Origin: Pseudomonadota bacterium
GTDB lineage: Bacteria; Myxococcota_A; Polyangia; Fen-1088
NCBI GenBank assembly: GCA_023438785.1
Contig: JAEXQJ010000164.1
Location: 1 to 25,044 of the forward strand
Reading direction: 5' to 3'
Length of the DNA: 25,044 nt
Part shown: positions 1-7,395 of the stretch, in pieces
Position numbering within the stretch: the stretch's first letter is position 1
Layout: every line of letters starts with the position of its first letter
Position numbers and translations under genes: made by a program
Notes under the pieces: generated by a model
What the model was told of the DNA's origin: nothing
The model's input: the letters and a program-made list of their open reading frames with translations, nothing else
The model's database searches: none

Positions 1-458
1 CTGCCGAACCAATAGTGGAAGTTCTTCTCGTCGATTTGCAGGCGCTCAATCGCGTTCAGGGTCCGCGCCTGAGGCAGCGCAGAGCGGCCGGTGTCGTGCA
101 GGATGATGCCTTCCTTGACGATGTCGCTGAAGAAGAACTGCCCGATGCGCACCTGCGCGGCCACAAATCTAAAGTCGTGCACCAACAAGGTGACCGGTGT
201 TCGCCCCGCCATGGGCCGCACCTTCCTCGTGATGCGATTCCAGAGCGCATCGTCCTCCGCCACCTCCTCGCTCGCCACGACCACCAGCAGGTCGTAGTCG
301 CTGTAGTAGCCATTAGCCAGATCCTCGACCCAATCCCCGCGCGCGTGGCTGCCGAACAGAATGATCAGCTCCACGTCCACGGTCTGTTGAATGAACGCCG
401 CGATCTGGCGAAGCTGCGCGATTTTGCGTGGGGGCAGATGGTCCAGTTCGGTCTTCAT
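1..458 (-). CDS. Nucleotidyltransferase-domain protein, probably NT-HEPN fusion (C-terminus beyond window)
   Basis: The reading frame is open from an ATG at 458 to the left edge of the window, giving about 152 residues of the N-terminal part. It opens with MKTELDHLPPRKIAQL, then a strand and the polymerase-beta nucleotidyltransferase motif LIILFGSHARGDW, and about 16 residues later the metal-binding pair in SDYDLLVVV (D-Y-D). This is the minimal-nucleotidyltransferase (MNT) signature with both the GS helix and the DxD intact. From family knowledge, proteins that start like this usually carry a C-terminal HEPN domain and are about 300 residues long, so the HEPN half would lie off the window; that half is inferred, not seen. 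MNT and HEPN proteins are associated with toxin-antitoxin-like and tRNA/nucleotide-modifying functions, but the substrate of this fused form cannot be told from sequence. It is divergent from the lipoprotein at 733. No strong Shine-Dalgarno precedes the ATG. Confidence 0.85.
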   Translation of the reverse strand, partial: MKTELDHLPPRKIAQLRQIAAFIQQTVDVELIILFGSHARGDWVEDLANGYYSDYDLLVVVASEEVAEDDALWNRITRKVRPMAGRTPVTLLVHDFRFVAAQVRIGQFFFSDIVKEGIILHDTGRSALPQARTLNAIERLQIDEKNFHYWFG

Positions 459-732
459 CGCGGGCCGGAATGTAACACGCGGGGCGCCGTCGCAGTCCAT
501 CGTGGAACGCAGGCTGAATGCGGGACTGAGAAGGCCCTCCCGCAGCGGCGCGAAGTCAGGCGAGAGCCGGAGCCCTTAAGGGCAACGCCGAAGGGATCTC
601 GGATCCGTGTACCATCGGCTAGGGCAAGACGGCCAAGACCATGGGAGGGCCGTCCTCGCCGGGTCTCAGGCCCGGTTCGATAGGAAGGGTGTCAGCCAAT
701 CCCCATTAGAAGAAAGGAACAGGTATCTACCA

Positions 733-1383
733 ATGAAGGTGCGCGGGCTGGATGTCCTCTCAATGATCGCTATGGCCGTGGTGACGGGCTGCAGCTCCTC
801 GCAGGAAATTGCCTATGGGCCCGGAACTTGTCGCGAGATATCCAAAACGTCGGTCGTCGCTTTCGACGAGGTGACGCCTCTCGGGTTTTCCGCCAATGAC
901 TTCCTCGCCAAAGTGGAGCGCACAGACTGGAGCGTGGGTTTTGACTGGCGCGCTTACGATTCCACCATCATCACGGCCTCAAGTCCATCCAGTGGCGGGT
1001 TCACGGATGCCACCGTGTCAATCGTTCGATCCTCCCGGCCACCTCGGTTCATCAAGGGAGAGGGAGGATGCGTCGATTATCTTGAGGTCGACGTGTCCTA
1101 TTCGATACGGACGGCGGATGGTCTGCTCGCTGAAGAGACTCCGTTCACGCTCACATACATCCAGTCGGCGAGCGAGGGCGCTGGAGAGACAGAGCTCCAG
1201 GCATCTGACTTCAAGGGAGCATTCCGCTGCTCCACGGAGATCGGGCTGAATACCCGGCCGGTGCTTGGCCTCACGGTCGTGCACGGAGTGACCTACGGAG
1301 GGCTGATGGTCAGATACGACGCTGCAGACAAGAACGCCGTATATCAAAAGGCAGTTGGCTGTTGGCCTCCCGGACAGGGGTAG
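733..1383 (+). CDS. Predicted lipoprotein of unknown function
   Basis: A 216-residue protein with a typical lipoprotein signal peptide: basic n-region MKVR, a hydrophobic core and the lipobox VTGC with the lipidated Cys at residue 20. I chose the ATG at 733 because it puts the signal peptide at the N-terminus; the frame stays open upstream to 607, but that extension is not signal-like. A purine-rich AGAAAGGA lies upstream, although the spacing is long. The mature part is mostly beta-prone with no motif I recognise. It contains four further Cys in the mature chain (in GTCRE, GGCVD, FRCST and VGCWP), consistent with disulfides in an exported protein. It is convergent with the lipoprotein gene ending at 1450. 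The 274-base stretch before it, shared with the divergent nucleotidyltransferase gene, holds no convincing gene or promoter. Confidence 0.7.
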   Translation: MKVRGLDVLSMIAMAVVTGCSSSQEIAYGPGTCREISKTSVVAFDEVTPLGFSANDFLAKVERTDWSVGFDWRAYDSTIITASSPSSGGFTDATVSIVRSSRPPRFIKGEGGCVDYLEVDVSYSIRTADGLLAEETPFTLTYIQSASEGAGETELQASDFKGAFRCSTEIGLNTRPVLGLTVVHGVTYGGLMVRYDAADKNAVYQKAVGCWPPGQG

Positions 1384-1414
1384 GAATGGCTCCGGCCGGC
1401 TTCATTCCGAGCGA

Positions 1415-1448
1415 GGCGGCCAAGCCTCTCCGCTGCGCCCAGGCCGCC
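1415..1448. terminator. Possible bidirectional hairpin between convergent genes
   Basis: GGCGGCC at 1415-1421 pairs perfectly with GGCCGCC at 1442-1448 around a 20-base loop, between the stops of two convergent lipoprotein genes; the right arm lies just before the minus-strand stop at 1450. No T-run follows on either strand, so terminator function is only an inference from position. In DNA this GC-rich a 7-bp stem can be chance. Confidence 0.25.
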
Positions 1449-1449
1449 G

Positions 1450-2214
1450 TCAGTGGGGCGCGGCGAAGTCGTAGAACTCGCGCGCCGTGCCGCCCTTGGC
1501 GTCGGAGGCGATGACGGTCACGCTTCCCGAAGCGATCGAGTCGAGCGTGAGCACGTTGCTGGTGCCGGCGGAAGATGCGAGATGGGGGCTGCCACTGGTG
1601 GGACTGAGCGACCAGGCAATCGATACGATGTCCCCGTCCGGGTCGAACGCTGACGTCGACAAAAAGATGGTTCCGCCCATGTAGTTCCCGTTGGCGTCAT
1701 AGTCGTACCGAGTGTCGGCCTGGATGGGCTGCAGCGTGGGGGGCCGATTGTCGCCGCTCGGGCCCGCGTCCGCGCCTCCGCAAACCGCCGGCCTTTCGAT
1801 CGGCTCGCAATCCGAGCTCGGCAATCCTCGGGTGGGCCACAGGCCGGTCAGGTTTCCACACGACGTGATGGGACCGAAGTCCCAGTCGGCCGGGGCGTTC
1901 GCGGGAACGGGAAGGAGGTTGGGCAGCAGACCGGTGTTCTTGCAGAGCTGCAGGTAGGGCCCCATGGTCTCGTCCCGCGTAGTGGTCGTCACGATGTACG
2001 TGTCGGCCTTCTTCACCTGCAGCGTGAACCGACCTTCGGCGTCCACGTGGGCCACCGTGGCCGTCTTGCCGCTCATCTGCAACCGGGCGATGGACGGGGG
2101 CGCGACGAACGTACCGGTGAGGGTGATGATCGAACCGTCGCGCGCTCCGTCGCCCGAGCAGGCACCAGCGCCCAGCAAGGCTACGAGGCCGATGAGCGCG
2201 TAGCTACATTTCAT
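1450..2214 (-). CDS. Lipoprotein with regulatory-like and PKD/cadherin-like beta domains
   Basis: A 254-residue exported protein. The start at 2214 gives MKCSYALIGL and a hydrophobic core ending in GAGAC, with the likely lipidated Cys at 19. In-frame upstream codons exist (for example 13 bases before, encoding MAF), but they would bury the signal peptide. Residues about 27-95 look like a carboxypeptidase-regulatory-like beta sandwich: a GTFVAPP stretch, then VDAEGRFTLQVKKADTY, the usual 'Gly-Arg-Phe in an Asp/Glu turn' pattern. Residues about 160-254 contain FDPDGDIVSIAWSLSPTSG followed by a strand-rich tail, typical of PKD or cadherin-like sandwiches with a DPDGD calcium or turn motif. The middle is Cys- and Pro-rich. 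No catalytic motif is visible, and a structural or adhesive surface role is a guess. It is divergent from the gene at 2390. Confidence 0.7.
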   Translation of the reverse strand: MKCSYALIGLVALLGAGACSGDGARDGSIITLTGTFVAPPSIARLQMSGKTATVAHVDAEGRFTLQVKKADTYIVTTTTRDETMGPYLQLCKNTGLLPNLLPVPANAPADWDFGPITSCGNLTGLWPTRGLPSSDCEPIERPAVCGGADAGPSGDNRPPTLQPIQADTRYDYDANGNYMGGTIFLSTSAFDPDGDIVSIAWSLSPTSGSPHLASSAGTSNVLTLDSIASGSVTVIASDAKGGTAREFYDFAAPH

Positions 2215-2389
2215 GTCCGCCGTTGTTGCAAACGCCATTTTCGATTTGCGCCATCGTAACCCGGGCTCAGAGAGAAAAGAATGTCCATCCCGCGGCGCCG
2301 TCACCGTCGCACCTTCGCACGAGGCGCCTCCTCCCATTGTCCGTTGGGCTGTTCAGATGATAGATCCGCCATCCCGGAGAGAAGACACT

Positions 2390-2956
2390 GTGAAAAGCAT
2401 CCGAGCTTGCCAGACCGGAACGGATTCCATGCTGGGCGGTATTCTGCGCAGCGGGCGCACCTTGGCGGTCACGATGTGGGTTGGTCTGTTTGGCTCTGGG
2501 TGTTTGGTGTCCCAATACAGGCTGTACGATGGTCCGCCGCAGGCGGCGGCTCAGGTTGCGTTGCTGCAGATCTCGAACGACTTGGTGAAGAAGGACGAGA
2601 AGCTGGCTATCGTTTGCAAGATCGATTCTGTACCGGGGAGCAACACCGCGGGCAGCATTCGGGGCTGCAGCGGGGTCACGCCGGGCAACACTTGTTTCAA
2701 CGATACCGGTCTTAGCTGGTCTGGCCTGGGCTTCACGGCGGAGCTGACCCCTGGACCGCACAAGCTTGTGGTGGTGCCCGCAAATACCGAATTTGCCATG
2801 CCCGACACCATCAGTTTCGAGGCGAAGCCGGGCCGACGGTACACGGTGCGAATCGCGGTGCAGTGGGACGACGGCTCCTCCTTCAGCCTGGGTGGTGCGA
2901 CCGGGAAGTGGCGCGCGGAGGTGGTCGACCTCGGCCCGAACGACGCGCGGAAGTGA
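2390..2956 (+). CDS. Small membrane-anchored or lipoprotein-like exported protein
   Basis: I place the start at the GTG at 2390 because GGAGAG lies about 8 bases upstream; an internal ATG at 2429 is a reasonable alternative. The product is 188 residues (175 from the internal start). A hydrophobic stretch ends in LFGSGC, a weak lipobox because position -3 is Gly rather than Leu/Val/Ile, so this may be a lipoprotein or a cleaved signal peptide. The mature part has a beta-strand pattern ending in ELTPGPHKLVVVP and FEAKPGRRYTVR, then GKWRAEVVDL. That 'L-x-PG-x-H ... A-x-PG-x-x-Y' layout recurs in small PEGA- or DUF2846-like envelope lipoproteins, but the similarity is by pattern only. Four Cys may form disulfides. 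It ends within a hairpin and is convergent with the gene ending at 3027. Confidence 0.65.
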   Translation: MKSIRACQTGTDSMLGGILRSGRTLAVTMWVGLFGSGCLVSQYRLYDGPPQAAAQVALLQISNDLVKKDEKLAIVCKIDSVPGSNTAGSIRGCSGVTPGNTCFNDTGLSWSGLGFTAELTPGPHKLVVVPANTEFAMPDTISFEAKPGRRYTVRIAVQWDDGSSFSLGGATGKWRAEVVDLGPNDARK

Positions 2957-2979
2957 ACCGCTGCCTGACGGCGGTTCAC
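2953..2979. terminator. Hairpin at the 3' end of the small lipoprotein gene
   Basis: GTGAACCGC (2953-2961) and GCGGTTCAC (2971-2979) are perfect 9-base complements; a T-G wobble and a G-C pair can extend the stem to 11 with a 5-base loop. It overlaps the TGA stop at 2954-2956 and lies between convergent genes, so it could act in both directions. There is no T-run after it, so it is not a textbook intrinsic terminator; it may instead protect the 3' end. Confidence 0.45.
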
Positions 2980-3026
2980 CACAGCCGCCCCATCAAGCGG
3001 CCGTGGACGAAAGGACTTGCGCGAGG

Positions 3027-4883
3027 CTATCGAAAGAAGGCGACCTCGACGTTGTAGGCCTCGGGATCGGTCGAGGTGCTCGACAGGGAGGAATACTCGA
3101 AGGTCGCGGCGCCGAAGCCGGAGTCGGCTACGGCCACGCGGGGCGAGGTGACCTTCAGCCCTGTCTTCAGGCCCAGCCTCGCCTCCGGCTGCCACGTGGT
3201 CCCTTGCAGGCGGCTGCCGTAGGCGCCGAACGTATCGGCGCTGATCTTCTTCTTCCACACCGCCAGCACATTGCCGAGTCCGTCCGCCGCCAGCATGGGA
3301 GCCGCATACTCGGAATAGGAACTGCTGGCCGTGTTGTCGCGTTCCAGGAGTGAGATTTCGCTCCAGGTCCCCGCCACCTTGCCGTGGATCGCCATCACGT
3401 TAGCCCCTGAAGCCGCCAGCTTCTGCACCCAAGCCACCGTCACGTATCCGTTCGCATCCAGGGTGACACCTGGCGTGTAGAATTCGGAACCGGTGGCGAC
3501 CTTCTGCACCGGGGACCAACCACTCGCCGGCTTGTAGTACGCGAGATTCAGCGTCGCGGTGTCGACCGAGATGAACTGGGGCCACACCACCACGCCTTCC
3601 CCGTTGACGTTCATTGCGGCGGACCGGTTCGCGCTGAAGATGTCGTGGCTGGTGTCGGTATCGAGGATCTGCAGGGCGCCGCGGGTTGAAGCCGACAGGC
3701 TCACCGCCCCGACGCTCTCGAGCTTGTTCGCATCGTGCACCCCGAGCACCAGAATGGCGTCTCCGGTTCCACCCATCATTATCCGCGGCTCGGGATCGTA
3801 AGCATCCAGGTCGGCTGGATCACTCGGGTCCACCACGGGGGTCGAATCCACCTTCCACGAGGTCTTGTCGAAGTAGGCCGTGAACACACTCTTCTGCGAG
3901 GTTCCCGTCTCGCTGGACCAGGCCATGCGGGCGGTGCCGTTGCGGGCCATCGCAAACGACAGGGAGAGGGTGGAGCCCGAGGCAATCTGCAGAGGAGGCG
4001 ACCACGCGCTTCCGTCACGGGACTGACTCACCCACACCCCCGGCAGAGTCGGATCGCTGGTGCTCCAGTCTTGCGTCCAGGCCACTATGATGTTCCCGGA
4101 GGCGTCGGTACCCACGGCCATGTTGCCGGGGATGCCTCGGCTCTCGAGCGTCTGGGCCGCTCCCCAGGTCCCGGACTTGCGGTCATAGCGCATCACCTTT
4201 ACCTTGTTGGTCTCGCGCCAGGCGACGAAGACATTCTCGGTGGTCGGCTCGACCGCAATCACGGGGTCGAGCGACCGGGACACCCGATCCTTTTCCACGT
4301 CCTCGGCGGACTCCCAGGCCGGGGCCACGGCCGCATCAACGCCCACATCGCCTCCGCCGTCACCGGACGCCTCGTCGACCGCGGACGCATCCACGCCTTC
4401 GGCATCGACTATCGAGGCATCCACACCCCCATCCAGGCCAATGCTCGCGTCCACATCGGGAGTCGCGCCGCTGTCTTCGGCGCCCGCGTCGCCCCCGAGG
4501 GCGACCGGCCGCAGGCTCAAGCTGAACGGCCCATTGGTCTTGTCGGCTTCGATGGTGGCACCAGTGGAACCGCGCGACTGCGCCACCCCGTTGTCTTTGC
4601 CGGTGACCATCACCGTGACCGCGCCCACCACCCCGTCAGGCAGATAGCTCCCGAAATGCTGAGCCCCGATCTTGGTGCTCGACCAGTCGAAATCGACGGC
4701 CCCCACCGAGGCGCCGCCCACCGCGGCCACGTCGATGGTCACGATCGTGGGGACAGGGACGCCCGGCTCCAGGGAAACGTCGACCAGCAGGAGCGTCTTT
4801 TTGTCTTGGGAACAGGCCAGGGCCAGCACCGCGGACAGGCCGAGCAAGGTCCGTCGGCTGACCAAGCCACGTCGCGCCTTCAT
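3027..4883 (-). CDS. Large lipoprotein with propeller-like repeats and Asp/Gly/Ala-rich linker
   Basis: A 618-residue protein. The start ATG at 4883 overlaps the stop of the upstream TPR gene as ATGA and is preceded by GGAGG about 6 bases upstream, so the two are translationally coupled. The signal peptide has an Arg-rich start and ends LALAC, with lipidated Cys at 24. Residues about 30-130 form a beta domain. Residues about 130-187 are a low-complexity Asp/Ala/Gly/Val linker with repeated VDAS units. From about 205 to the end there are recurring units of the form 'Asp-x-x-Gly-Asn-x-x-x-Ala-Trp': NVFVAW, GNIIVAW, GTARMAW, GEGVVVW, GYVTVAW and GNVLAVW, each about 50-90 residues apart, as in beta-propeller or sialidase-like folds. 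No sialidase catalytic set is visible. Likely outer-membrane or surface located; the function is unknown. Confidence 0.75.
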   Translation of the reverse strand: MKARRGLVSRRTLLGLSAVLALACSQDKKTLLLVDVSLEPGVPVPTIVTIDVAAVGGASVGAVDFDWSSTKIGAQHFGSYLPDGVVGAVTVMVTGKDNGVAQSRGSTGATIEADKTNGPFSLSLRPVALGGDAGAEDSGATPDVDASIGLDGGVDASIVDAEGVDASAVDEASGDGGGDVGVDAAVAPAWESAEDVEKDRVSRSLDPVIAVEPTTENVFVAWRETNKVKVMRYDRKSGTWGAAQTLESRGIPGNMAVGTDASGNIIVAWTQDWSTSDPTLPGVWVSQSRDGSAWSPPLQIASGSTLSLSFAMARNGTARMAWSSETGTSQKSVFTAYFDKTSWKVDSTPVVDPSDPADLDAYDPEPRIMMGGTGDAILVLGVHDANKLESVGAVSLSASTRGALQILDTDTSHDIFSANRSAAMNVNGEGVVVWPQFISVDTATLNLAYYKPASGWSPVQKVATGSEFYTPGVTLDANGYVTVAWVQKLAASGANVMAIHGKVAGTWSEISLLERDNTASSSYSEYAAPMLAADGLGNVLAVWKKKISADTFGAYGSRLQGTTWQPEARLGLKTGLKVTSPRVAVADSGFGAATFEYSSLSSTSTDPEAYNVEVAFFR

Positions 4884-5575
4884 CGAGCACCTCCGAGATC
4901 CTTGCAGGTGGCGCCGGATGGGCACTGTCCGGCCGAGGTGAATGCACCGCCGGCGTAGAGGCCGCCCATCACGCCCGCCGCCACGGCCACGCCGACCACG
5001 CCCCAGAACCAGCCTTTCTTGTAGAAGGGCGGCTCGGTGTCGATGTTTGCTGGCGCGGGCCTGGGGCTCAGATCGAGCGCGGGGGACGCCTCGGCAGGCG
5101 GCGCGGGCGTGGGCACCGGACCCGCTGAGGGCGACGACGCTTGGGCCGCGGCTTCCTCCTTCTGTCTCTTCTTGAGGCTCTCCATCTCGGCGATGTAGCG
5201 CTCGATTTCGTTCTTCTCGGCGACCGCGATGTCCTTGGCCTGCCTCAGATAATCGTTGAAGGCGTTGATGGCCTTGTCGGGCATTTTCAGGTTCTGGTAG
5301 CAGCGCCCGATGTTGCGCAGGTAGGTGGGGTGCACCGTCTCCGCGTACAGCTTGGCGAAGAGGTCCAGGGCCTCTTCGTAATGTCCCTGGGCGAAAGCCT
5401 CGCGCGCCTTGAGCTCACGCTTGTCCGTGCTCTTGGCGGCCGCGTGCACAAAGGTGGCCGGTGCCGTCGCACAGACGAGCATGGTGCCGGCCAGGACGAT
5501 GCCCAGAGTTCGCGCGCAGAGCGCCCCCCGCGAGCGCCGAACCCGGGTGCGCTTCGAAAGCGTCGGGAGTTTCAC
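4880..5575 (-). CDS. TPR-domain exported protein with C-terminal membrane anchor
   Basis: A 231-residue protein starting at a GTG (5575); this start gives a basic n-region and a hydrophobic signal segment at residues 22-46 (AGTMLVCATAPATFVHA). Residues about 54-115 form tetratricopeptide helices: AREAFAQGHYEEALDLFAKL and YLRNIGRCYQNLKMPDKAI. A charged helix follows (EKNEIERYIAEMESLKKRQK), then a Pro/Ala-rich spacer at 145-180, and a second hydrophobic span at 188-209 (WFWGVVGVAVAAGVMGGLYA). From family knowledge, this layout is common in myxobacterial scaffold proteins. The gene overlaps the lipoprotein at 3027-4883 by four bases, so the two products are made together and probably belong to one envelope complex, with the TPR part as the protein-binding partner. 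This is inference from operon structure. Confidence 0.8.
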   Translation of the reverse strand: MKLPTLSKRTRVRRSRGALCARTLGIVLAGTMLVCATAPATFVHAAAKSTDKRELKAREAFAQGHYEEALDLFAKLYAETVHPTYLRNIGRCYQNLKMPDKAINAFNDYLRQAKDIAVAEKNEIERYIAEMESLKKRQKEEAAAQASSPSAGPVPTPAPPAEASPALDLSPRPAPANIDTEPPFYKKGWFWGVVGVAVAAGVMGGLYAGGAFTSAGQCPSGATCKDLGGAR

Positions 5576-5592
5576 GTTTTCCGTACCCTTGC

Positions 5593-5638
5593 CGGTTCCC
5601 TTCCAAGACTCAGAGCACCCCGCGCCGGTCGGGAACCG
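5593..5638. repeat. Perfect 8-bp inverted repeat upstream of the TPR gene
   Basis: CGGTTCCC (5593-5600) and GGGAACCG (5631-5638) are exact reverse complements separated by 30 bases. The near arm is 18 bases upstream of the GTG of the TPR gene. The repeat could be a two-site operator or a long-loop stem. GGAAC also resembles the -35 element of ECF sigma promoters, but I do not find a well-spaced -10 on either strand. Function is unknown. Confidence 0.35.
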
Positions 5639-5848
5639 TGATGACCAGGGGCGGGCGTCAGGACAGTATCGCCTTGACCCAGGCTTGGCCAGGGCGGCGG
5701 ACGAGGCGATTCAGCTTGCTACGGACGTCCCCGATCCGGCGTCTTGGCGGTCTCGCCGTCGGATATGCCCACCGAGCCTTCGTGGTCAGGTCGAAGAAGC
5801 GCCGTGAGTGGCGCGAACGGCTCCCGCCGTTGCTTTGTCCGGGGTGCG

Positions 5849-5898
5849 AATTGGCTGGCTCACAAATGGCCGTCATTGGCCGTTGTGACCAACCAATT
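5849..5898. promoter_or_regulatory. Candidate MocR operator: 50-bp compound dyad with internal direct repeats
   Basis: Three nested pairs of inverted arms share one centre near 5874: AATTGG (5849-5854) with CCAATT (5893-5898), TCACAA (5860-5865) with TTGTGA (5883-5888), and GGCC (5868-5871) with GGCC (5878-5881). Within it, TGGCCGT occurs twice as a direct repeat at 5867 and 5877, one helical turn apart. The element ends 20 bases before the regulator ATG at 5918, a position suited to autoregulation. From family knowledge, MocR proteins commonly bind direct or inverted repeats overlapping their own promoter. That this is the operator is inference; the symmetry itself is directly visible. Confidence 0.6.
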
Positions 5899-5917
5899 TT
5901 GCGCGCACGGTGTGGCC

Positions 5918-7393
5918 ATGCTCATCAAGGTCGACCGCACCAATTCGCTGCCCTTGCACCGGCAGATCCGCGACGGTGTGGCTCATCTCATCGACGAAGG
6001 CAGCCTGCGCGCCGGGGAGCGCCTTCCGCCCACGCGCGAGTTGGCCCGGCAACTGGGCCTCAACCGCTCCACCGTGTACCGCGCTTACGAGGAGCTGTGG
6101 TCTCTCGGATATCTGGAGGCGCGCGCGGGCTCCTATTCCACGGTGCGCGCGCGTTTGCGTCCGGCGCGCACGTCCAGCACGGGGAGCGCCTCGCTGCTCG
6201 ATTGGGGCCGGCGGTGCACGCCAGGGGCCCGCCAATCCCACGCCCACATGCAACGGCTGGCCCCCCTGACGGAGGATCCCGGTCAGCGCCTGGTGGACTT
6301 CTCCAAGCTGACCGCTGATCGCGCGTTGTGCCCGGTGGACGACCTGAAGGCAGCCTTTCGCCAGGTCATCAATCAGCGAGGCCGAACCATTTTCGATTAT
6401 GGCGATCCAGCGGGCTACGCGCCTCTTCGCGAAACCATCGCCCGGGGCATGCGCGTCCACGGCGTGGCGGTGACCGCGGATGAGATCCTGGTGACCAACG
6501 GCTCGCAGCACGGCCTGGATCTGCTCCTGCGCACCTTCGCTGGTCCGGGCCATGCGGTCGTGCATGAGATGCCGTCCTACTCCATGGGGCTGGCCCTGTG
6601 TCGGCAACACGGCGTGCGGCCCAGCCCCATCCCCCTGCGCGAGGACGGCCTGGACCTGGATCGCCTGGAGCGGCGCCTGCAACGCGGGCGCGTGGCCTTC
6701 ATCTACACCATGCCCAACTTCCATAACCCCACCGGCATCACCACCAGCCAGGCCCACCGCGAGCGCTTGCTGGCCTTATGTGAGACGCACCGTGTGCCGC
6801 TGGTGGAAGACGGCTTCGAGGAAGAGCTCAAATACCTGGGCCACGCCGTCCTGCCCATCAAATCCATGGACCGCGGGGGACTGGTCGTCTATCTGGGCAC
6901 CTTTTCCAAGGTCATCTTCCCGGGGCTGCGCGTGGGCTGGATCGCCGCGCACCGCGAGTGCATCGAACGCCTGCTGGCGGTCTCGCGGGTCAGTTGGCTG
7001 TCGGGCAACGTCCTGACCCAGGCCGCGGTCAGCCGCTTTTGTGACCAGGGCTCGTACGAAGAACACATCCGCCGCGTGCACAAGGCCTACCGCGGCCGCA
7101 TGCAAGCCCTGCTGCGCAGCCTGAAGACCTGCATGCCCGCGAGAGTGACCTGGAGCGAGCCGGCGGGAGGCTACACGCTGCTGCTGCGCGTGCGCTCGCG
7201 GGCCAGCGAAGAGCGTGTGATGGCCGATTTGCGACGGGCCGGGGTCCTTCTTTCGCCGGGCAGCCTGTACTTCTCCGAACGGCCCGCCGAGCTGTGCTTC
7301 CGCTTGTGCATCGCCAACCTCACCGAAGACCGCATCGAAGAGGGCTGCCGCCGTTTGGGGCGCGTGCTCGCCCGCGCGGTCGGAAAGGCTTGA
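5918..7393 (+). CDS. MocR/PdxR-family transcriptional regulator (GntR wHTH + PLP aminotransferase fold)
   Basis: A 491-residue protein from the ATG at 5918, which places the GntR domain right at the N-terminus as usual. Residues 10-80 are the winged helix: LPLHRQIRDGV, then LPPTRELARQLGLNRSTVYR, then LWSLGYLEARAGSYS. After a linker, residues about 125-490 are a fold-type-I aminotransferase domain with SQHGLDLL, the NPTG motif (270-273), Asp298 in VEDGFEEEL to pair with the PLP nitrogen, and the Schiff-base Lys331 in GTFSKVIFPGLRVGW. The length is typical of MocR proteins. They use PLP, or its adducts with amines or amino acids, as an effector and often regulate themselves and a neighbouring gene. 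Here the natural target is the radical SAM gene 2 bases downstream, probably co-transcribed. No strong Shine-Dalgarno precedes the ATG. Confidence 0.92.
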   Translation: MLIKVDRTNSLPLHRQIRDGVAHLIDEGSLRAGERLPPTRELARQLGLNRSTVYRAYEELWSLGYLEARAGSYSTVRARLRPARTSSTGSASLLDWGRRCTPGARQSHAHMQRLAPLTEDPGQRLVDFSKLTADRALCPVDDLKAAFRQVINQRGRTIFDYGDPAGYAPLRETIARGMRVHGVAVTADEILVTNGSQHGLDLLLRTFAGPGHAVVHEMPSYSMGLALCRQHGVRPSPIPLREDGLDLDRLERRLQRGRVAFIYTMPNFHNPTGITTSQAHRERLLALCETHRVPLVEDGFEEELKYLGHAVLPIKSMDRGGLVVYLGTFSKVIFPGLRVGWIAAHRECIERLLAVSRVSWLSGNVLTQAAVSRFCDQGSYEEHIRRVHKAYRGRMQALLRSLKTCMPARVTWSEPAGGYTLLLRVRSRASEERVMADLRRAGVLLSPGSLYFSERPAELCFRLCIANLTEDRIEEGCRRLGRVLARAVGKA

Positions 7394-7395
7394 TC

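Larger units (their letters stand above)
5576..5917. other. Divergent intergenic region between the TPR gene and the MocR gene
   Basis: These 342 bases separate the minus-strand TPR gene from the plus-strand regulator gene. I see no gene in it: short open frames lack recognisable protein and ribosome-binding sites. The regulator's frame is open upstream to 5744, but that extension (Arg/Ser/Trp-rich) does not look like part of a GntR domain. The region holds two separate symmetric elements: a perfect 8-base inverted repeat near the TPR start (5593-5638) and a large dyad near the regulator start (5849-5898). Confidence 0.6.

Noticed and set aside
15..683. A 222-codon plus-strand open frame at the left end
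   Set aside because: It is antisense to the nucleotidyltransferase frame, which has clear motifs; its own product is Arg/His/Pro-rich without any fold signature.
3735..4958. A 407-codon plus-strand open frame opposite the propeller-like lipoprotein
   Set aside because: His/Gly/Arg-rich translation typical of the antisense of GC-rich coding DNA; the minus-strand frame has a signal peptide, repeats and a coupled start.
5632..5665. ECF sigma promoter (GGAACC followed by CGTC) directed toward the MocR gene
   Set aside because: The spacing of about 18 bases and the 250-base distance to the gene are off; the motif is short enough to be chance inside the inverted repeat.
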